Below, piece by piece: positions 9,456 through 17,658 of a stretch of 29,183 nucleotides of DNA. The first letter of the stretch is position 1. Every line of letters begins with the position of its first letter. The position numbers and the translations under genes are program-made. Source of the stretch: Microcystis sp. T1-4 (GTDB lineage: Bacteria > Cyanobacteriota > Cyanobacteriia > Cyanobacteriales > Microcystaceae). The DNA lies in NCBI RefSeq assembly GCF_000297435.1, contig NZ_CAIP01000323.1:1-29183 (forward strand), written 5' to 3'. The notes under the pieces were generated by a model. It had not been told where the DNA came from, made no database searches, and saw only the letters and a program-made list of their open reading frames with translations.

Positions 9456-9460
9456 AAATA

Positions 9461-11026
9461 ATGAGTCTAGAATCTACTGCTAACGAGGCGATCGCTCATA
9501 ATTTAGAGCAATTCCTGCTAGTTTTGACCATTTCCTTGAGTGTCGCCACTTTATCGAGAACCGTTGCCTTCCTCCGCAAAATTCCCTACACCCTGCTGTT
9601 AGTTATTGTCGGTATGGGTTTAGCTTTTTTAGATTTGCGTCTAGTTAATCTTTCCCCGGAATTAATTCTGGAAATTTTTCTGCCTCCCCTCCTTTTTGAA
9701 GCCGCTTGGAATATTCCTTGGGCTAAATTAAAGGAATATTGGGTTACTATCGTCCTTTTTGCCGTTATCGGGGTGATTATCTCCGTTTTGGGAGTCGCCT
9801 ATCCCCTACATATTTTTGCCAATTTACCCCTATCGATCGCTTTTCTGTTGGGTGCTGCCCTAGCTGCCACCGATCCCGTCTCTGTGATTGCCCTATTTAA
9901 AGAATTGGGGGCCAGTAAAAAACTGACGATCCTGATGGAAGGGGAAAGTCTCTTTAATGATGGGGTCGCTGTGGTGGCTTTTGTCCTCTTGGTGGGGATT
10001 CCCTTGGGAGTCGATACCTTTTCCGTCCCCGTGACGATCGCTCGTTTCTGCACCTTTGTGGGGATTGGCATCGGTGTGGGTTGCGTGATCGGTTTCGGCA
10101 TTTCCTACCTTACCCAACGCTTCGATCTGCCTTTTGTGGAACAGTCTCTCACCCTAGTTTCTGCCTATGGAACCTATCTCGTCACGGAAAAATTAGGCGG
10201 ATCCGGTGTGATTGGGGTGGTAATTGTCGGGATTATTCTCGGTAATCTCGGTTCGCGCATTGGTATGAGTCCCCGCACGCGCCTGGTAGTTAGCGAATTT
10301 TGGGAATTTATCGCCTTTTTTGTCAATTCCATCATCTTTTTACTGATCGGTGATCAAACTCGTTTTGAGAGTCTCGGCAGTCACTTAACCGGGATTTTAA
10401 TAGCGATCGCCGCTATGGTGGTTTCCCGTCTGTTCTCAATTTTTGGACTAGGGGGAATTAGTAACCTAATTACGGGTAATAGGATCAGTTTCAAGGAAAG
10501 AACGGTGTTATGGTGGGGAGGATTGCGCGGTTCGGTTTCGATCGCCCTAGCGTTAAGTGTTCCTACCTCTATCCCCTACCGTCAAGAAATTATTGACGTG
10601 GTTTTTGGGGTGGTTTTATTTACTTTATTGGTGCAAGGATTATCTATACAATGGCTGTTAAATGCCCTCAATCTTATTGGTGATCAACCGATTCGGAGCG
10701 AATATTCGGCCTTAATTGCTCGTCAGATTGCTTTAACTAGGGTGTCTAATTATCTGCAACAACCAGAACGTTTTCCCGATATCGATCCCGAATTTTATCG
10801 CGACAAAAAAACTCTGGTGGAAGGACAATTAAAGTCCTTGGGCGATCAGTTGCAAAAATTACTACAGGAAAACCCACAATTAAAAGACGTGGTGGCCGAA
10901 CAATTTCAAGATACTTTACTTGATATCGAAGCTAATACCTACGCAGAACTAATTCGAGCCGGTCGTTTAAATGAAAATCTCGTTCCCCTTTTAGTCGAGG
11001 TAGAAAAAGAAAAAGAGATGGTTTAA
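9461..11026 (+). CDS. Na+/H+ antiporter, CPA1 (NhaP/NhaS) family
   Basis: Cytoplasmic-membrane cation/proton antiporter of 521 aa: about 12 hydrophobic segments over residues 15-405, then a soluble helical tail of about 110 residues. CPA1 signatures are present: ATDPVS (D138), the ND ion-binding pair N166-D167 in GESLFNDGVAVV, the FFVNSIIFLLIGDQ segment and WWGGLRGSVSIALA. It would exchange Na+ (or K+) for H+ and matter for salt and pH homeostasis. It resembles cyanobacterial NhaS2-like proteins, but I cannot fix which NhaS it is. No Shine-Dalgarno sequence is visible because the heptamer repeat fills that place, and in-frame stops inside the repeat rule out a start upstream. Confidence 0.9.
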   Translation: MSLESTANEAIAHNLEQFLLVLTISLSVATLSRTVAFLRKIPYTLLLVIVGMGLAFLDLRLVNLSPELILEIFLPPLLFEAAWNIPWAKLKEYWVTIVLFAVIGVIISVLGVAYPLHIFANLPLSIAFLLGAALAATDPVSVIALFKELGASKKLTILMEGESLFNDGVAVVAFVLLVGIPLGVDTFSVPVTIARFCTFVGIGIGVGCVIGFGISYLTQRFDLPFVEQSLTLVSAYGTYLVTEKLGGSGVIGVVIVGIILGNLGSRIGMSPRTRLVVSEFWEFIAFFVNSIIFLLIGDQTRFESLGSHLTGILIAIAAMVVSRLFSIFGLGGISNLITGNRISFKERTVLWWGGLRGSVSIALALSVPTSIPYRQEIIDVVFGVVLFTLLVQGLSIQWLLNALNLIGDQPIRSEYSALIARQIALTRVSNYLQQPERFPDIDPEFYRDKKTLVEGQLKSLGDQLQKLLQENPQLKDVVAEQFQDTLLDIEANTYAELIRAGRLNENLVPLLVEVEKEKEMV

Positions 11027-11108
11027 TCATAGATTTCTGGCAAAAATCCAAAATCTTCGGATATCTTATTCTTTGTGTGATGAGTTTAACTCACATAGGC
11101 TCGATCGA

Positions 11109-11140
11109 TCTTTGTGTCCTCTGTGTCTCTGTGGTTCCTT
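11109..11140. repeat. Dispersed intergenic repeat fragment
   Basis: The pyrimidine/GT-rich string around 11111-11140 (TTTGTGTCCTCTGTGTCTC...) matches, from memory, a short sequence scattered in many copies between genes in Microcystis and other bacteria (reverse strand: AACCACAGAGACACAGAGG). The rest of the 235-bp gap (11027-11261) shows nothing recognisable. Confidence 0.35.
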
Positions 11141-11261
11141 CCACTCCCTCGCCAGCAGGACTGTATCTTAGAATACATTTTACCCACCAAATCCAAAAGA
11201 GCCGATATTTTGACTCGATAGCTGCTCGATAACTTAATTTTGCAGAGCAAGTCATGGAAAA

Positions 11262-12011
11262 TCAAAGAATTTTTGCTAAAAATTGCTGAGTTCGATCGGA
11301 TTGAGGATTATTAAAAAATTCTGCTGGGGGGGCAATTTCCAAAATTAAACCCTGATCCATAAATACCACTCGATCGGCCACTTCTCGCGCGAATCCTACC
11401 TCGTGGGTGACACAAACCATGGTCATCCCCGATTTGGCTAAACTTTGCATCGTTTCCAAGACTTCTCGCACCATTTCTGGGTCTAAAGCTGAGGTGGGTT
11501 CATCGAATAACATCACCTTCGGCTGCATGGCCAAAGCGCGAACGATCGCCACCCGCTGCTGTTGTCCTCCCGATAACTGAGGGGGATATTTAAGCGCTTG
11601 TTCGAGAATACCAACTTTTTCGAGGAGTTTTCTCGCTATTTCCTCCGCTTGCGCTTTTTTCCAACCGCGCACCCACATCGGCCCGAGGGTGACATTATCT
11701 AATACCGTCAGATGGGGAAATAGGTTAAATTGTTGAAAAACCATGCCAACTTCCTGACGGATTGCCTCGATATTTTTGAGGTTGTGGGACACAGTTATTC
11801 CGTCAATAATAATGCGGCCTTTTTGATAGGATTCTAACCCGTTAAAAGTGCGGATAAAGGTGGATTTTCCCGAACCAGACGGACCCATAATCACGACCAC
11901 TTCCTGTTTATTCACAGTGAGATTGACTCCCCGCAAAGCATGAAAGCGGTTATCATACCATTTTTCCACAGCTTCGGCAATTATAATCGGTTCACTGTTG
12001 TGAGAGTCCAT
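11262..12011 (-). CDS. Polar amino acid ABC transporter ATP-binding protein
   Basis: ATPase subunit of a GlnQ/HisP/BgtA-type amino acid importer (249 aa), acting on the cytoplasmic face of the membrane with a permease and a periplasmic binding protein. Motifs: Walker A GPSGSGKST (43-51), Q loop VFQQ (91-94), signature LSGGQQQR (146-153), Walker B VMLFDEP (166-172), D loop SALDP, and switch histidine H203 in VTHE. No permease gene adjoins it, so its partners lie elsewhere; the periplasmic binding protein at 16745 is of the GrrP orphan type and is not an obvious partner. The ATG lies 12 bp after the stop of the DUF29 gene, so the two probably share a transcript. Confidence 0.9.
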   Translation of the reverse strand: MDSHNSEPIIIAEAVEKWYDNRFHALRGVNLTVNKQEVVVIMGPSGSGKSTFIRTFNGLESYQKGRIIIDGITVSHNLKNIEAIRQEVGMVFQQFNLFPHLTVLDNVTLGPMWVRGWKKAQAEEIARKLLEKVGILEQALKYPPQLSGGQQQRVAIVRALAMQPKVMLFDEPTSALDPEMVREVLETMQSLAKSGMTMVCVTHEVGFAREVADRVVFMDQGLILEIAPPAEFFNNPQSDRTQQFLAKIL

Positions 12012-12023
12012 ATTTTTGAGAGT

Positions 12024-12473
12024 TTATTGATTATCTGTATCGGGAAACCACTGTTTCTCAAGAATTTGTGTCAGAGAGTAGGGACAAATTATCGGTAAAT
12101 TTTTTAATCCTGTCTTTTTTTCGGCAATTAAGCGGGCATTTTCATAGATATTCTCTAACTCTAGTTCTAGAAATTTGCTTAAATTGGTGGTGAGCTTATC
12201 TTCTAATTGTACTCGAACAGGGATAATCTCTGCCGCCCAATGATTACTATTTCTTTCTTTTTCTGTTGTCCAAAATTGATAAATTAGGAGATGGATTATT
12301 ATTTGTAAACTTAAACTTTTAACAGCAGTTTTTTCGCTTCGTCCCAAAGCTGCCAACTCCTCGATTAAATGTTCGTAATCTACCCGATCGAACTGACGAT
12401 TTTTTAATAACTCGATCGTCTCGCTTAACCAGCGATCATACTCCCGTTCATAAAGCTGTTCTAAAGCAAGCAT
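12024..12473 (-). CDS. DUF29 family protein
   Basis: 149-aa protein of the DUF29 family, which is highly expanded in cyanobacteria, especially Microcystis. The family pattern is clear: an N-terminal YEREYDRWLSETIELLKNR, then DYEHLIEELAALGRSEKTAV, then a helix with LLIYQFW. Predicted all-helical and cytosolic. The biochemical function of the family is not established; suggested links to toxin-antitoxin or mobile elements are unproven. It lies upstream of the ABC ATPase on the same strand with 12 bp between them. Confidence 0.88.
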   Translation of the reverse strand: MLALEQLYEREYDRWLSETIELLKNRQFDRVDYEHLIEELAALGRSEKTAVKSLSLQIIIHLLIYQFWTTEKERNSNHWAAEIIPVRVQLEDKLTTNLSKFLELELENIYENARLIAEKKTGLKNLPIICPYSLTQILEKQWFPDTDNQ

Positions 12474-12598
12474 TATCTTTGATCAAATGGCGACATAAGA
12501 AAAATAACCCGTTCCTAGAAATGATAGCACAAAATATCCGGATGGCACTGGATTAGTGTAAATATTTGTGAATCAATGATGATGACAGTAAAAAATGC

Positions 12599-12628
12599 TT
12601 GACCCTGATGTAAAAAAAAGGTTAAATT
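12599..12628 (+). promoter_or_regulatory. Candidate sigma-70 promoter for the HsdR-N-like gene
   Basis: TTGACC (12599-12604) and TAAATT (12623-12628) are separated by 18 bp and lie about 45 bp before the ATG at 12673. Reasonable but not perfect boxes; prediction only. Confidence 0.4.
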
Positions 12629-12672
12629 ATGGTTAGGCTGAGAACCCACACATCCTAGATAATGAGGCTATC

Positions 12673-13743
12673 ATGGAAATCGATAAACTCAAAGAAATTG
12701 CTCAAAAAGTTGAAACCTCTCGTTCTCAAATCCAAAACGAACAGGCAACCAAAACAGCTTTTATTATGCCTTTTTTGCAAGCATGGGGTTACGATGTGTT
12801 CAATCCCATGGAAGTTCACCCCGAATATAGTGCCGATTTAACTGGATTAAAAGGAGAAAAAGTAGATTATGCTATTTGTTTGGACAATCAACCGATTATT
12901 TTGATGGAATGTAAAAGCTGTCATCAAAATCTTGAGCATCCTAAACATAGTTCCCAACTGCATCGATATTTTAATGCAACTGGAGCTAACTTTGGAGTTT
13001 TAACTAATGGGATTATCTATCGGTTTTATACGGATATCGTCAAGGATAATATCATGGACAATAAGCCATTTTTTGAGTTTAACATTCTCGACTTTGACGA
13101 CTCTTCTGTTAACGAATTAAAACGTTTTTCTAAATCTAGCACTAGCACATCTGACTTCAATTCTGGCAAAATAAAAGAGGCTGCTCGCAATTTATTGTAC
13201 ACCAAAGAAGTTAAAAAAGTGATTGCCCAGCAATTAAATGATCCTTCCCCCGAATTTGTTAAGTTTTTTGTTAGTCATGTGTATTCTGGAGTGAGAACTG
13301 CATTGGTTGTTGAAAAATTCACAGAAATTATTAAGCATTCTCTCAAAGAGTATATCAATGATATCATCAAAAAAACTGGACAAAATCCTCCTGATACACC
13401 AGCAGAAGATACTCCACCAGAAGAAACAGAGGAACCTGAAATTAATCCCGAAAAACTGGAAGTATTTTACATTATTAAATCAATTCTACGGGAAGAAATC
13501 AATACCGCACGGATTCAATACAAAGACACTAGAAGTTATTTTGGTATCAACTTAGATGGAAAACCAACTAAAACAGTCTGTCGTCTGTGCTTCAATGAAA
13601 AAACTGGCAAGAAATCAATCAGTATTCCCGATAACTTTGAAACTGGTAAAAAAGCAACCACGAATATAGACAGTCTTGATGAAATTTATGGAGTCGCTGA
13701 ATTTCTGAAATCTCGCATCCGCTATCTGACTCAAGATACTTAG
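12673..13743 (+). CDS. Orphan HsdR N-terminal-like (PD-(D/E)xK) protein
   Basis: 356-aa protein whose first ~160 residues match the nuclease-fold N-terminal domain of type I restriction R subunits. It has E23 in QNEQATKTAFIMPFLQAWGYD, catalytic-type D65 in EKVDYAI, and E79-C80-K81 in IILMECKS, giving D-x13-ExK. The fold's active site is therefore complete. Instead of the helicase motor of HsdR there is an acidic, proline-rich linker (about 236-260: PPDTPAEDTPPEETEEPE) and a C-terminal domain (about 262-356) with an FYIIKSILREE start. No methylase, specificity or toxin/antitoxin gene adjoins. It may be a stand-alone defence or DNA-metabolism nuclease; a housekeeping or inactive role cannot be ruled out. 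Confidence 0.75.
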   Translation: MEIDKLKEIAQKVETSRSQIQNEQATKTAFIMPFLQAWGYDVFNPMEVHPEYSADLTGLKGEKVDYAICLDNQPIILMECKSCHQNLEHPKHSSQLHRYFNATGANFGVLTNGIIYRFYTDIVKDNIMDNKPFFEFNILDFDDSSVNELKRFSKSSTSTSDFNSGKIKEAARNLLYTKEVKKVIAQQLNDPSPEFVKFFVSHVYSGVRTALVVEKFTEIIKHSLKEYINDIIKKTGQNPPDTPAEDTPPEETEEPEINPEKLEVFYIIKSILREEINTARIQYKDTRSYFGINLDGKPTKTVCRLCFNEKTGKKSISIPDNFETGKKATTNIDSLDEIYGVAEFLKSRIRYLTQDT

Positions 13744-14070
13744 AGAAGCAGGTGAGAAAAAACATAAAGTATCTAAAATAATTATTCCTTATCCCTTTAA
13801 TGACCGATAGGGGTTTTCAATGATATAATTTTTAGTAATCGCTAACTATGCAAAATTTTATCTAGGGATAGAAAGTTACGGTTAAGTAAGTGGTCATGAA
13901 AAGGAGACAGGAGATAGAACATTATAATAAAAGTTTTCTCTCCAGTTAAGGTCAAAAAATTCTAGCTGGGAGTTATCTAAGTGTGATCAAGCTTGACACA
14001 GTCAAATTAAGGTGTTACCATATTGGGCATGATTTGTGCAGATGTTAAAATTTTTGTTTTGCGGTAGTCT
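13744..14070. other. Intergenic region, AT-rich, promoter only
   Basis: A 327-bp stretch between the HsdR-N-like gene and the glycosyltransferase remnant. I see no coding frame of note, no RNA gene and no clear terminator. The only feature that stands out is the promoter-like pair at 13993-14021. Confidence 0.5.
13993..14021 (+). promoter_or_regulatory. Candidate promoter with consensus -35 box
   Basis: TTGACA (13993-13998, perfect) and TACCAT (14016-14021, four of six) with a 17-bp spacer lie about 50 bp before the ATG at 14071. It would drive the truncated glycosyltransferase frame and perhaps the NodZ-like gene behind it. Confidence 0.5.
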
Positions 14071-14358
14071 ATGAATTTAACAAGTTTACCAATGTCTCTT
14101 GATGAGGTGCCTTTACCTAGTTCTTTGCCGCCAGTTATTTTAACAGTTTTTACTCGTTCCGACCTACTCAAGGAAGTTTTAAGTATCTTCTGGTTTCTGT
14201 GTGGAAACGAGGTTTATACTGATAGTTTCTTCCACAAAATAGTCCTAAAAGTATTGCCCAGTAAGCATTTAACCTTACATAAGCAAAAATTATCACACAA
14301 AGTCGAGAAGATCCGTTTTAAAGGGTTTAACCCAACAGATTCTATCTGCGTCGCCTAG
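14071..14358 (+). pseudogene. Truncated glycosyltransferase/sugar-transferase remnant
   Basis: 95-codon frame. Its first third (about residues 10-38, with PPVILTVFTRSDLLKEVL) looks like the N-terminal start of a nucleotide-sugar transferase (typically P-V-hydrophobic-TVF-x-R-x-D-L). The next expected elements, the donor-binding acidic motif and the rest of a ~250-300 aa domain, are missing, and the remaining residues look non-homologous. The frame has a good promoter and lies immediately before a fucosyltransferase-like gene, so it is probably the decayed front end of a surface-glycan gene. The family resemblance is from memory of the motif; it could also be a short unrelated gene. Confidence 0.4.
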
Positions 14359-14453
14359 AATTTGTGAAGCTATTTATGGCTCACTCCCCCTTTAGTTTGA
14401 AAAGAGCTCGCCGTCGCCTAGGTTTATAGTTTAGTAGATACTTAATAGAAAAT

Positions 14454-15413
14454 ATGAATAGCTCTAGAAAATTTCTGATTTGTAAAGGTTCCTCTGGCAT
14501 GGGAAACCGAATTCTGGCCGCCTGTGGTGCAATAATCTATAGTGAAATTAGTAATCGCCAGTTAGTTATTGATTGGCGGGATAATACTTATTGTCATGAC
14601 GATATCAACTCCTTCCCTCTATTTTTTAACTGTCCAAAGACCGTTTCAGTAGAATCTATACCTGATACCAAGTCTGTCTATCCTGAGATATGGATTGATA
14701 AGTTAGATCAATCTTTTGGTGGACTAAGAAAAGATTTAAGGATTTCGGATCAATCTATGTCGGTTGAATTATCTAGAACAAATTATGAGAGTGAGATTCT
14801 GGTTTTCTGTGCCTATACTCATAAAATCAACCAGATGAGACAACTCTTTCATGGGAAGTTCGATTACTTGGCAAAAATGGATGATCGTACTATTATCAAA
14901 CAGGTATTAAACTCTCATCTAAGCCTGAAACCTGAAATTGTTCAGTCTATCGAAGATTTCCGATCATCTTACTTTGGAGTGAATACCCTAGGCGTTCATG
15001 TTAGATATACAGACATGAAGATTCCTTTAGATAAGCTAATTACTAATACTAAAAAAATCAACAAAAACAATAAATTTAACAGCATTTTCTTGGCGACAGA
15101 TTCTCAAGAAGTTGTTGAAAAATTTCAAGAGGAGTTCCCAAATATTATCACCACACCAAAATGGTTTCCACCATCGGGAGAAAGAATGCACCAGAACTGG
15201 GATCAATGTCCTGATCGCGTTCAAAATGGCATAGAAGCATTAATGGATATGTATTTGTTAGCCAGTTGCAATGATTTGATTTTTTCTTCTCAGTCCTCCT
15301 TTGGTTTAGTGGCATCAATCCTAAGTAAAGCGAGGAAGCAACATCTCCACGATGTGAATTCTTCTTCATTCATTGAAAAAGTCAAAGCTAAAATTAGAGG
15401 TATTGTCAAATAG
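14454..15413 (+). CDS. NodZ/FUT8-like fucosyltransferase-type protein (GT23-related)
   Basis: 319-aa protein resembling the alpha-1,6-fucosyltransferase/O-fucosyltransferase superfamily (NodZ, FUT8), which moves fucose from GDP-fucose to glycans. Visible: an N-terminal glycine motif KGSSGMGNRI (11-20), as used by these GT-B enzymes, then the GDP-binding LGVHVRYTD (179-187: H182, R184, D187) and IFLATDS (211-217). A C-terminal EALMDMYLLASC...FSSQSSFG stretch (261-284) matches the family's last motif. It is low in GC relative to its neighbours and follows a glycosyltransferase remnant, suggesting an acquired or decaying surface-glycan module. The last 41 bp overlap a long upstream extension of the next frame, which I do not take as its real start. 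Confidence 0.7.
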   Translation: MNSSRKFLICKGSSGMGNRILAACGAIIYSEISNRQLVIDWRDNTYCHDDINSFPLFFNCPKTVSVESIPDTKSVYPEIWIDKLDQSFGGLRKDLRISDQSMSVELSRTNYESEILVFCAYTHKINQMRQLFHGKFDYLAKMDDRTIIKQVLNSHLSLKPEIVQSIEDFRSSYFGVNTLGVHVRYTDMKIPLDKLITNTKKINKNNKFNSIFLATDSQEVVEKFQEEFPNIITTPKWFPPSGERMHQNWDQCPDRVQNGIEALMDMYLLASCNDLIFSSQSSFGLVASILSKARKQHLHDVNSSSFIEKVKAKIRGIVK

Positions 15414-15486
15414 TTTGTACGAGCAATTAACCCGAACCAACCTTAATGATGTCTATGCCATGGCAAACTTGGGGAGTTACCAACTA

Positions 15487-16656
15487 ATGCTTAATTCTTT
15501 CAATCGCCTTTTCTCGCCTTTAGTATCTAGCGTTTTAATTACCATAATTATCTCCAGTTGTCAAGGTGCAAATGTATTAACTTCGGCGAATAATTCCCAG
15601 AGAAATCAATGGCAAAAAGTGACCGTAATCGAGGGTTTAGAGCATCCCTGGTCGATGGTTTGGCTACCTAACGGGGAAATCCTGATCACAGAGCGTCCCG
15701 GTCGTTTAAGAGTGGTTAGAGAGGGCAAATTAGAACCAAAAGCCATCGCTGGAGTTCCCGAAGTTTTTGCCGTCGGACAAGGAGGATTGCTCGATGTGGC
15801 AATTCATCCCCAATTTGCCCAAAATCGCTGGATTTATCTAACTTATGCCCACGGAGACCAGGAGGCTAATCGTACCCGCGTCGCTCGTGCGGTTTATGAT
15901 GGTACAAGTTTGCGAGATTTGCAGGTTATTTTTGAAGTTTCCCAGGCAAAAACCGGCTCTCAACACTTCGGTTCGCGGTTATTATGGCTACCGGATGGCA
16001 CTTTATTGGTAGCGATTGGGGACGGGGGTAATCCTCCCCTACAATTAGCGGGAGATTTAATTAGAAAACAGTCCCAAAATCTGCAAAGTCATTTAGGTAA
16101 AATTATCCGCATCAATGACGATGGTTCTATACCGAAAGATAATCCTTTTGCGGGTTCTAAAATTTGGAGTTATGGCCATCGGAATATTCAAGGAATCAGC
16201 TTTGATCCGATGACTAGAAGAGTCTGGGCAACAGAACACGGAGCGAAAGGAGGGGATGAATTAAATTTAATTGAAAAAGGTAAAAATTATGGTTGGCCAG
16301 TGGTTTCTGCTAGTCAAGAGTACGGCACTAATACCCCGGTTTCCCGCGAAAAATCTCGCCCCGGTATGATCGATCCGAAAACAATTTGGACACCTGCGAT
16401 CGCTCCTTCGGGATTGGTCTTTTATACCAGTAATCGTTTTCCTGATTGGCAGGGAAATTTATTCGCCGGTGGTTTAGTTTCCAGGGATATTCGCCGTCTG
16501 TCAGTGAATAAATCCGGTGAAATTATCAATCAAGAAGCGATTCCCATCGGTCAGAGGGTGCGGGATGTGCGTCAAGGTCCTGATGGATTTTTATACCTGC
16601 TCACCGATGAAGGTAACGGCCAATTAATTCGCCTTGAACCGCCATCTAATTTGTAA
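15487..16656 (+). CDS. PQQ-type soluble aldose sugar dehydrogenase, lipoprotein
   Basis: Six-bladed beta-propeller of the GdhB/Asd (YliI-like) family, which oxidises aldose sugars with PQQ in the periplasm. I start it at the ATG at 15487 (390 aa): this gives a short basic N-terminus, a hydrophobic segment and a lipobox-like cysteine in IIISSCQG, hence a lipoprotein. The frame is open back to 15373, but that extension overlaps the previous gene and would bury the signal. Propeller motifs: WSMVWLPNGEILITERPGR, DVAIHPQFAQNRWIYLTY, QHFGSRLLWLPDGTLLVAIGD (with the active-site-type histidine), IWSYGHRNIQG, ATEHGAKGGDELN and NYGWP. Whether the host makes PQQ cannot be told from this window. Confidence 0.85.
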   Translation: MLNSFNRLFSPLVSSVLITIIISSCQGANVLTSANNSQRNQWQKVTVIEGLEHPWSMVWLPNGEILITERPGRLRVVREGKLEPKAIAGVPEVFAVGQGGLLDVAIHPQFAQNRWIYLTYAHGDQEANRTRVARAVYDGTSLRDLQVIFEVSQAKTGSQHFGSRLLWLPDGTLLVAIGDGGNPPLQLAGDLIRKQSQNLQSHLGKIIRINDDGSIPKDNPFAGSKIWSYGHRNIQGISFDPMTRRVWATEHGAKGGDELNLIEKGKNYGWPVVSASQEYGTNTPVSREKSRPGMIDPKTIWTPAIAPSGLVFYTSNRFPDWQGNLFAGGLVSRDIRRLSVNKSGEIINQEAIPIGQRVRDVRQGPDGFLYLLTDEGNGQLIRLEPPSNL

Positions 16657-16683
16657 AAGTTCACAGAAATTATTATGGAAACC

Positions 16684-16714
16684 TTGAAGATTTTTTAGCG
16701 ACTTCTAGTATAGT
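16684..16714 (+). promoter_or_regulatory. Possible promoter of the grrP-grrA unit
   Basis: TTGAAG (16684-16689) and TATAGT (16709-16714) lie 30-60 bp before the ATG at 16745, but the spacer is 19 bp, so the -35 is doubtful. The -10 is good. Confidence 0.3.
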
Positions 16715-16744
16715 TATGTTTGTACGGGAGCAAGCACTCGATTT

Positions 16745-17644
16745 ATGAAGAAAATTTTACAGTTAGTGGGACTGGGTTGCATATTACCTATGTTCCTCGC
16801 CAGTGCAAGTTTAGCGGAAACAGTGGTGGAAAAAGTGGCTCGCACGGGATTTTTGACCGTAGGAACCCGTTTTGATGCGATTCCCTACTCCTACATCAAT
16901 GATAAGGGGGAATTAGTCGGCTATTCTATGGATGTGTTGGAACGAATTAGAAAACGATTGCAAACTCGTCTCGGTCGTCCCGTCACCCTGCAAATGGTGG
17001 AAGCGAACCAACCCGGAGAGAAAATTAATCTCATTCGTAGCGGGGACATCGATATCGCCTGTAGTACGGCTTTTACTTGGGAAAGGGCGAAAGTGGTCGA
17101 TTTTTCCATCAGTTACAGCATTTCTGGGATTAGGATTTTAGCCAAAAAGGGTAGCAATCTCTCCACTCCTCAATCCCTAATCGGTAAACGCATCGCCTTG
17201 GTTCCCACTTCTGCGGCCGTGGATGTGATTAAATTAGTACAACCGCAGGCAACAATTGTTACTACCTACAGCACCGTAGAAGAAGCGATCGAAGCTTTAA
17301 AAACTGGTAAAATTGACGCAATAGCGGGGGATAGCATTTCTTTAGCGGGAACAATCCTCAGAGATAACCCTCAAGCTTACGAAATCGTCCCCGAAGAAGC
17401 TCTAGCTAATTTTGGCATTGCTTGCATGGTTCCTGAAAATAACTCTACTTTTTTGGATGATGTCAACTATGCCATTGTTAAAATGATGCAGGATTACATC
17501 ACCAATGATACGGCCACCGTTAGTCAAATCGATCGCTGGTTCGGTAGTCAAGGCATGGTTCCCATCCCCCCAGAATTATTAAAGGGGTTTTTTGCCTTCA
17601 AAGTTATCGAACACGCCCAAATTAATCCCCAAGAAGCCAAATAG
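16745..17644 (+). CDS. grrP: Orphan periplasmic substrate-binding protein, GrrP type
   Basis: 299-aa periplasmic solute-binding-like protein (SBP_bac_3 fold). It has a signal peptide of about 24 residues (MKKILQLVGLGC...ASASLA, then E) and a mature start VEKVARTGFLTVGTRFDAIPYSYI. Other family landmarks are GELVGYSMDVLERI, the GDIDIACSTAFTWERAKVVDFS stretch, and KTGKIDAIAGDSISLAG. It ends 14 bp before grrA on the same strand. An extracellular binding protein of this kind without an ABC transporter, paired with a glycine-rich rSAM-modified peptide, matches the GrrP family known from GrrM/GrrA loci. That assignment rests on the pairing and on family knowledge; a genuine amino-acid importer subunit is the alternative. 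No permease lies nearby. Confidence 0.72.
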   Translation: MKKILQLVGLGCILPMFLASASLAETVVEKVARTGFLTVGTRFDAIPYSYINDKGELVGYSMDVLERIRKRLQTRLGRPVTLQMVEANQPGEKINLIRSGDIDIACSTAFTWERAKVVDFSISYSISGIRILAKKGSNLSTPQSLIGKRIALVPTSAAVDVIKLVQPQATIVTTYSTVEEAIEALKTGKIDAIAGDSISLAGTILRDNPQAYEIVPEEALANFGIACMVPENNSTFLDDVNYAIVKMMQDYITNDTATVSQIDRWFGSQGMVPIPPELLKGFFAFKVIEHAQINPQEAK

Positions 17645-17658
17645 GAGCAGAAATTCAG

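Noticed and set aside
15373..15486. Upstream extension of the sugar dehydrogenase frame (MKKSKLK start)
   Set aside because: It overlaps the fucosyltransferase gene and would place the lipoprotein signal internally; ATG at 15487 gives a proper signal sequence.
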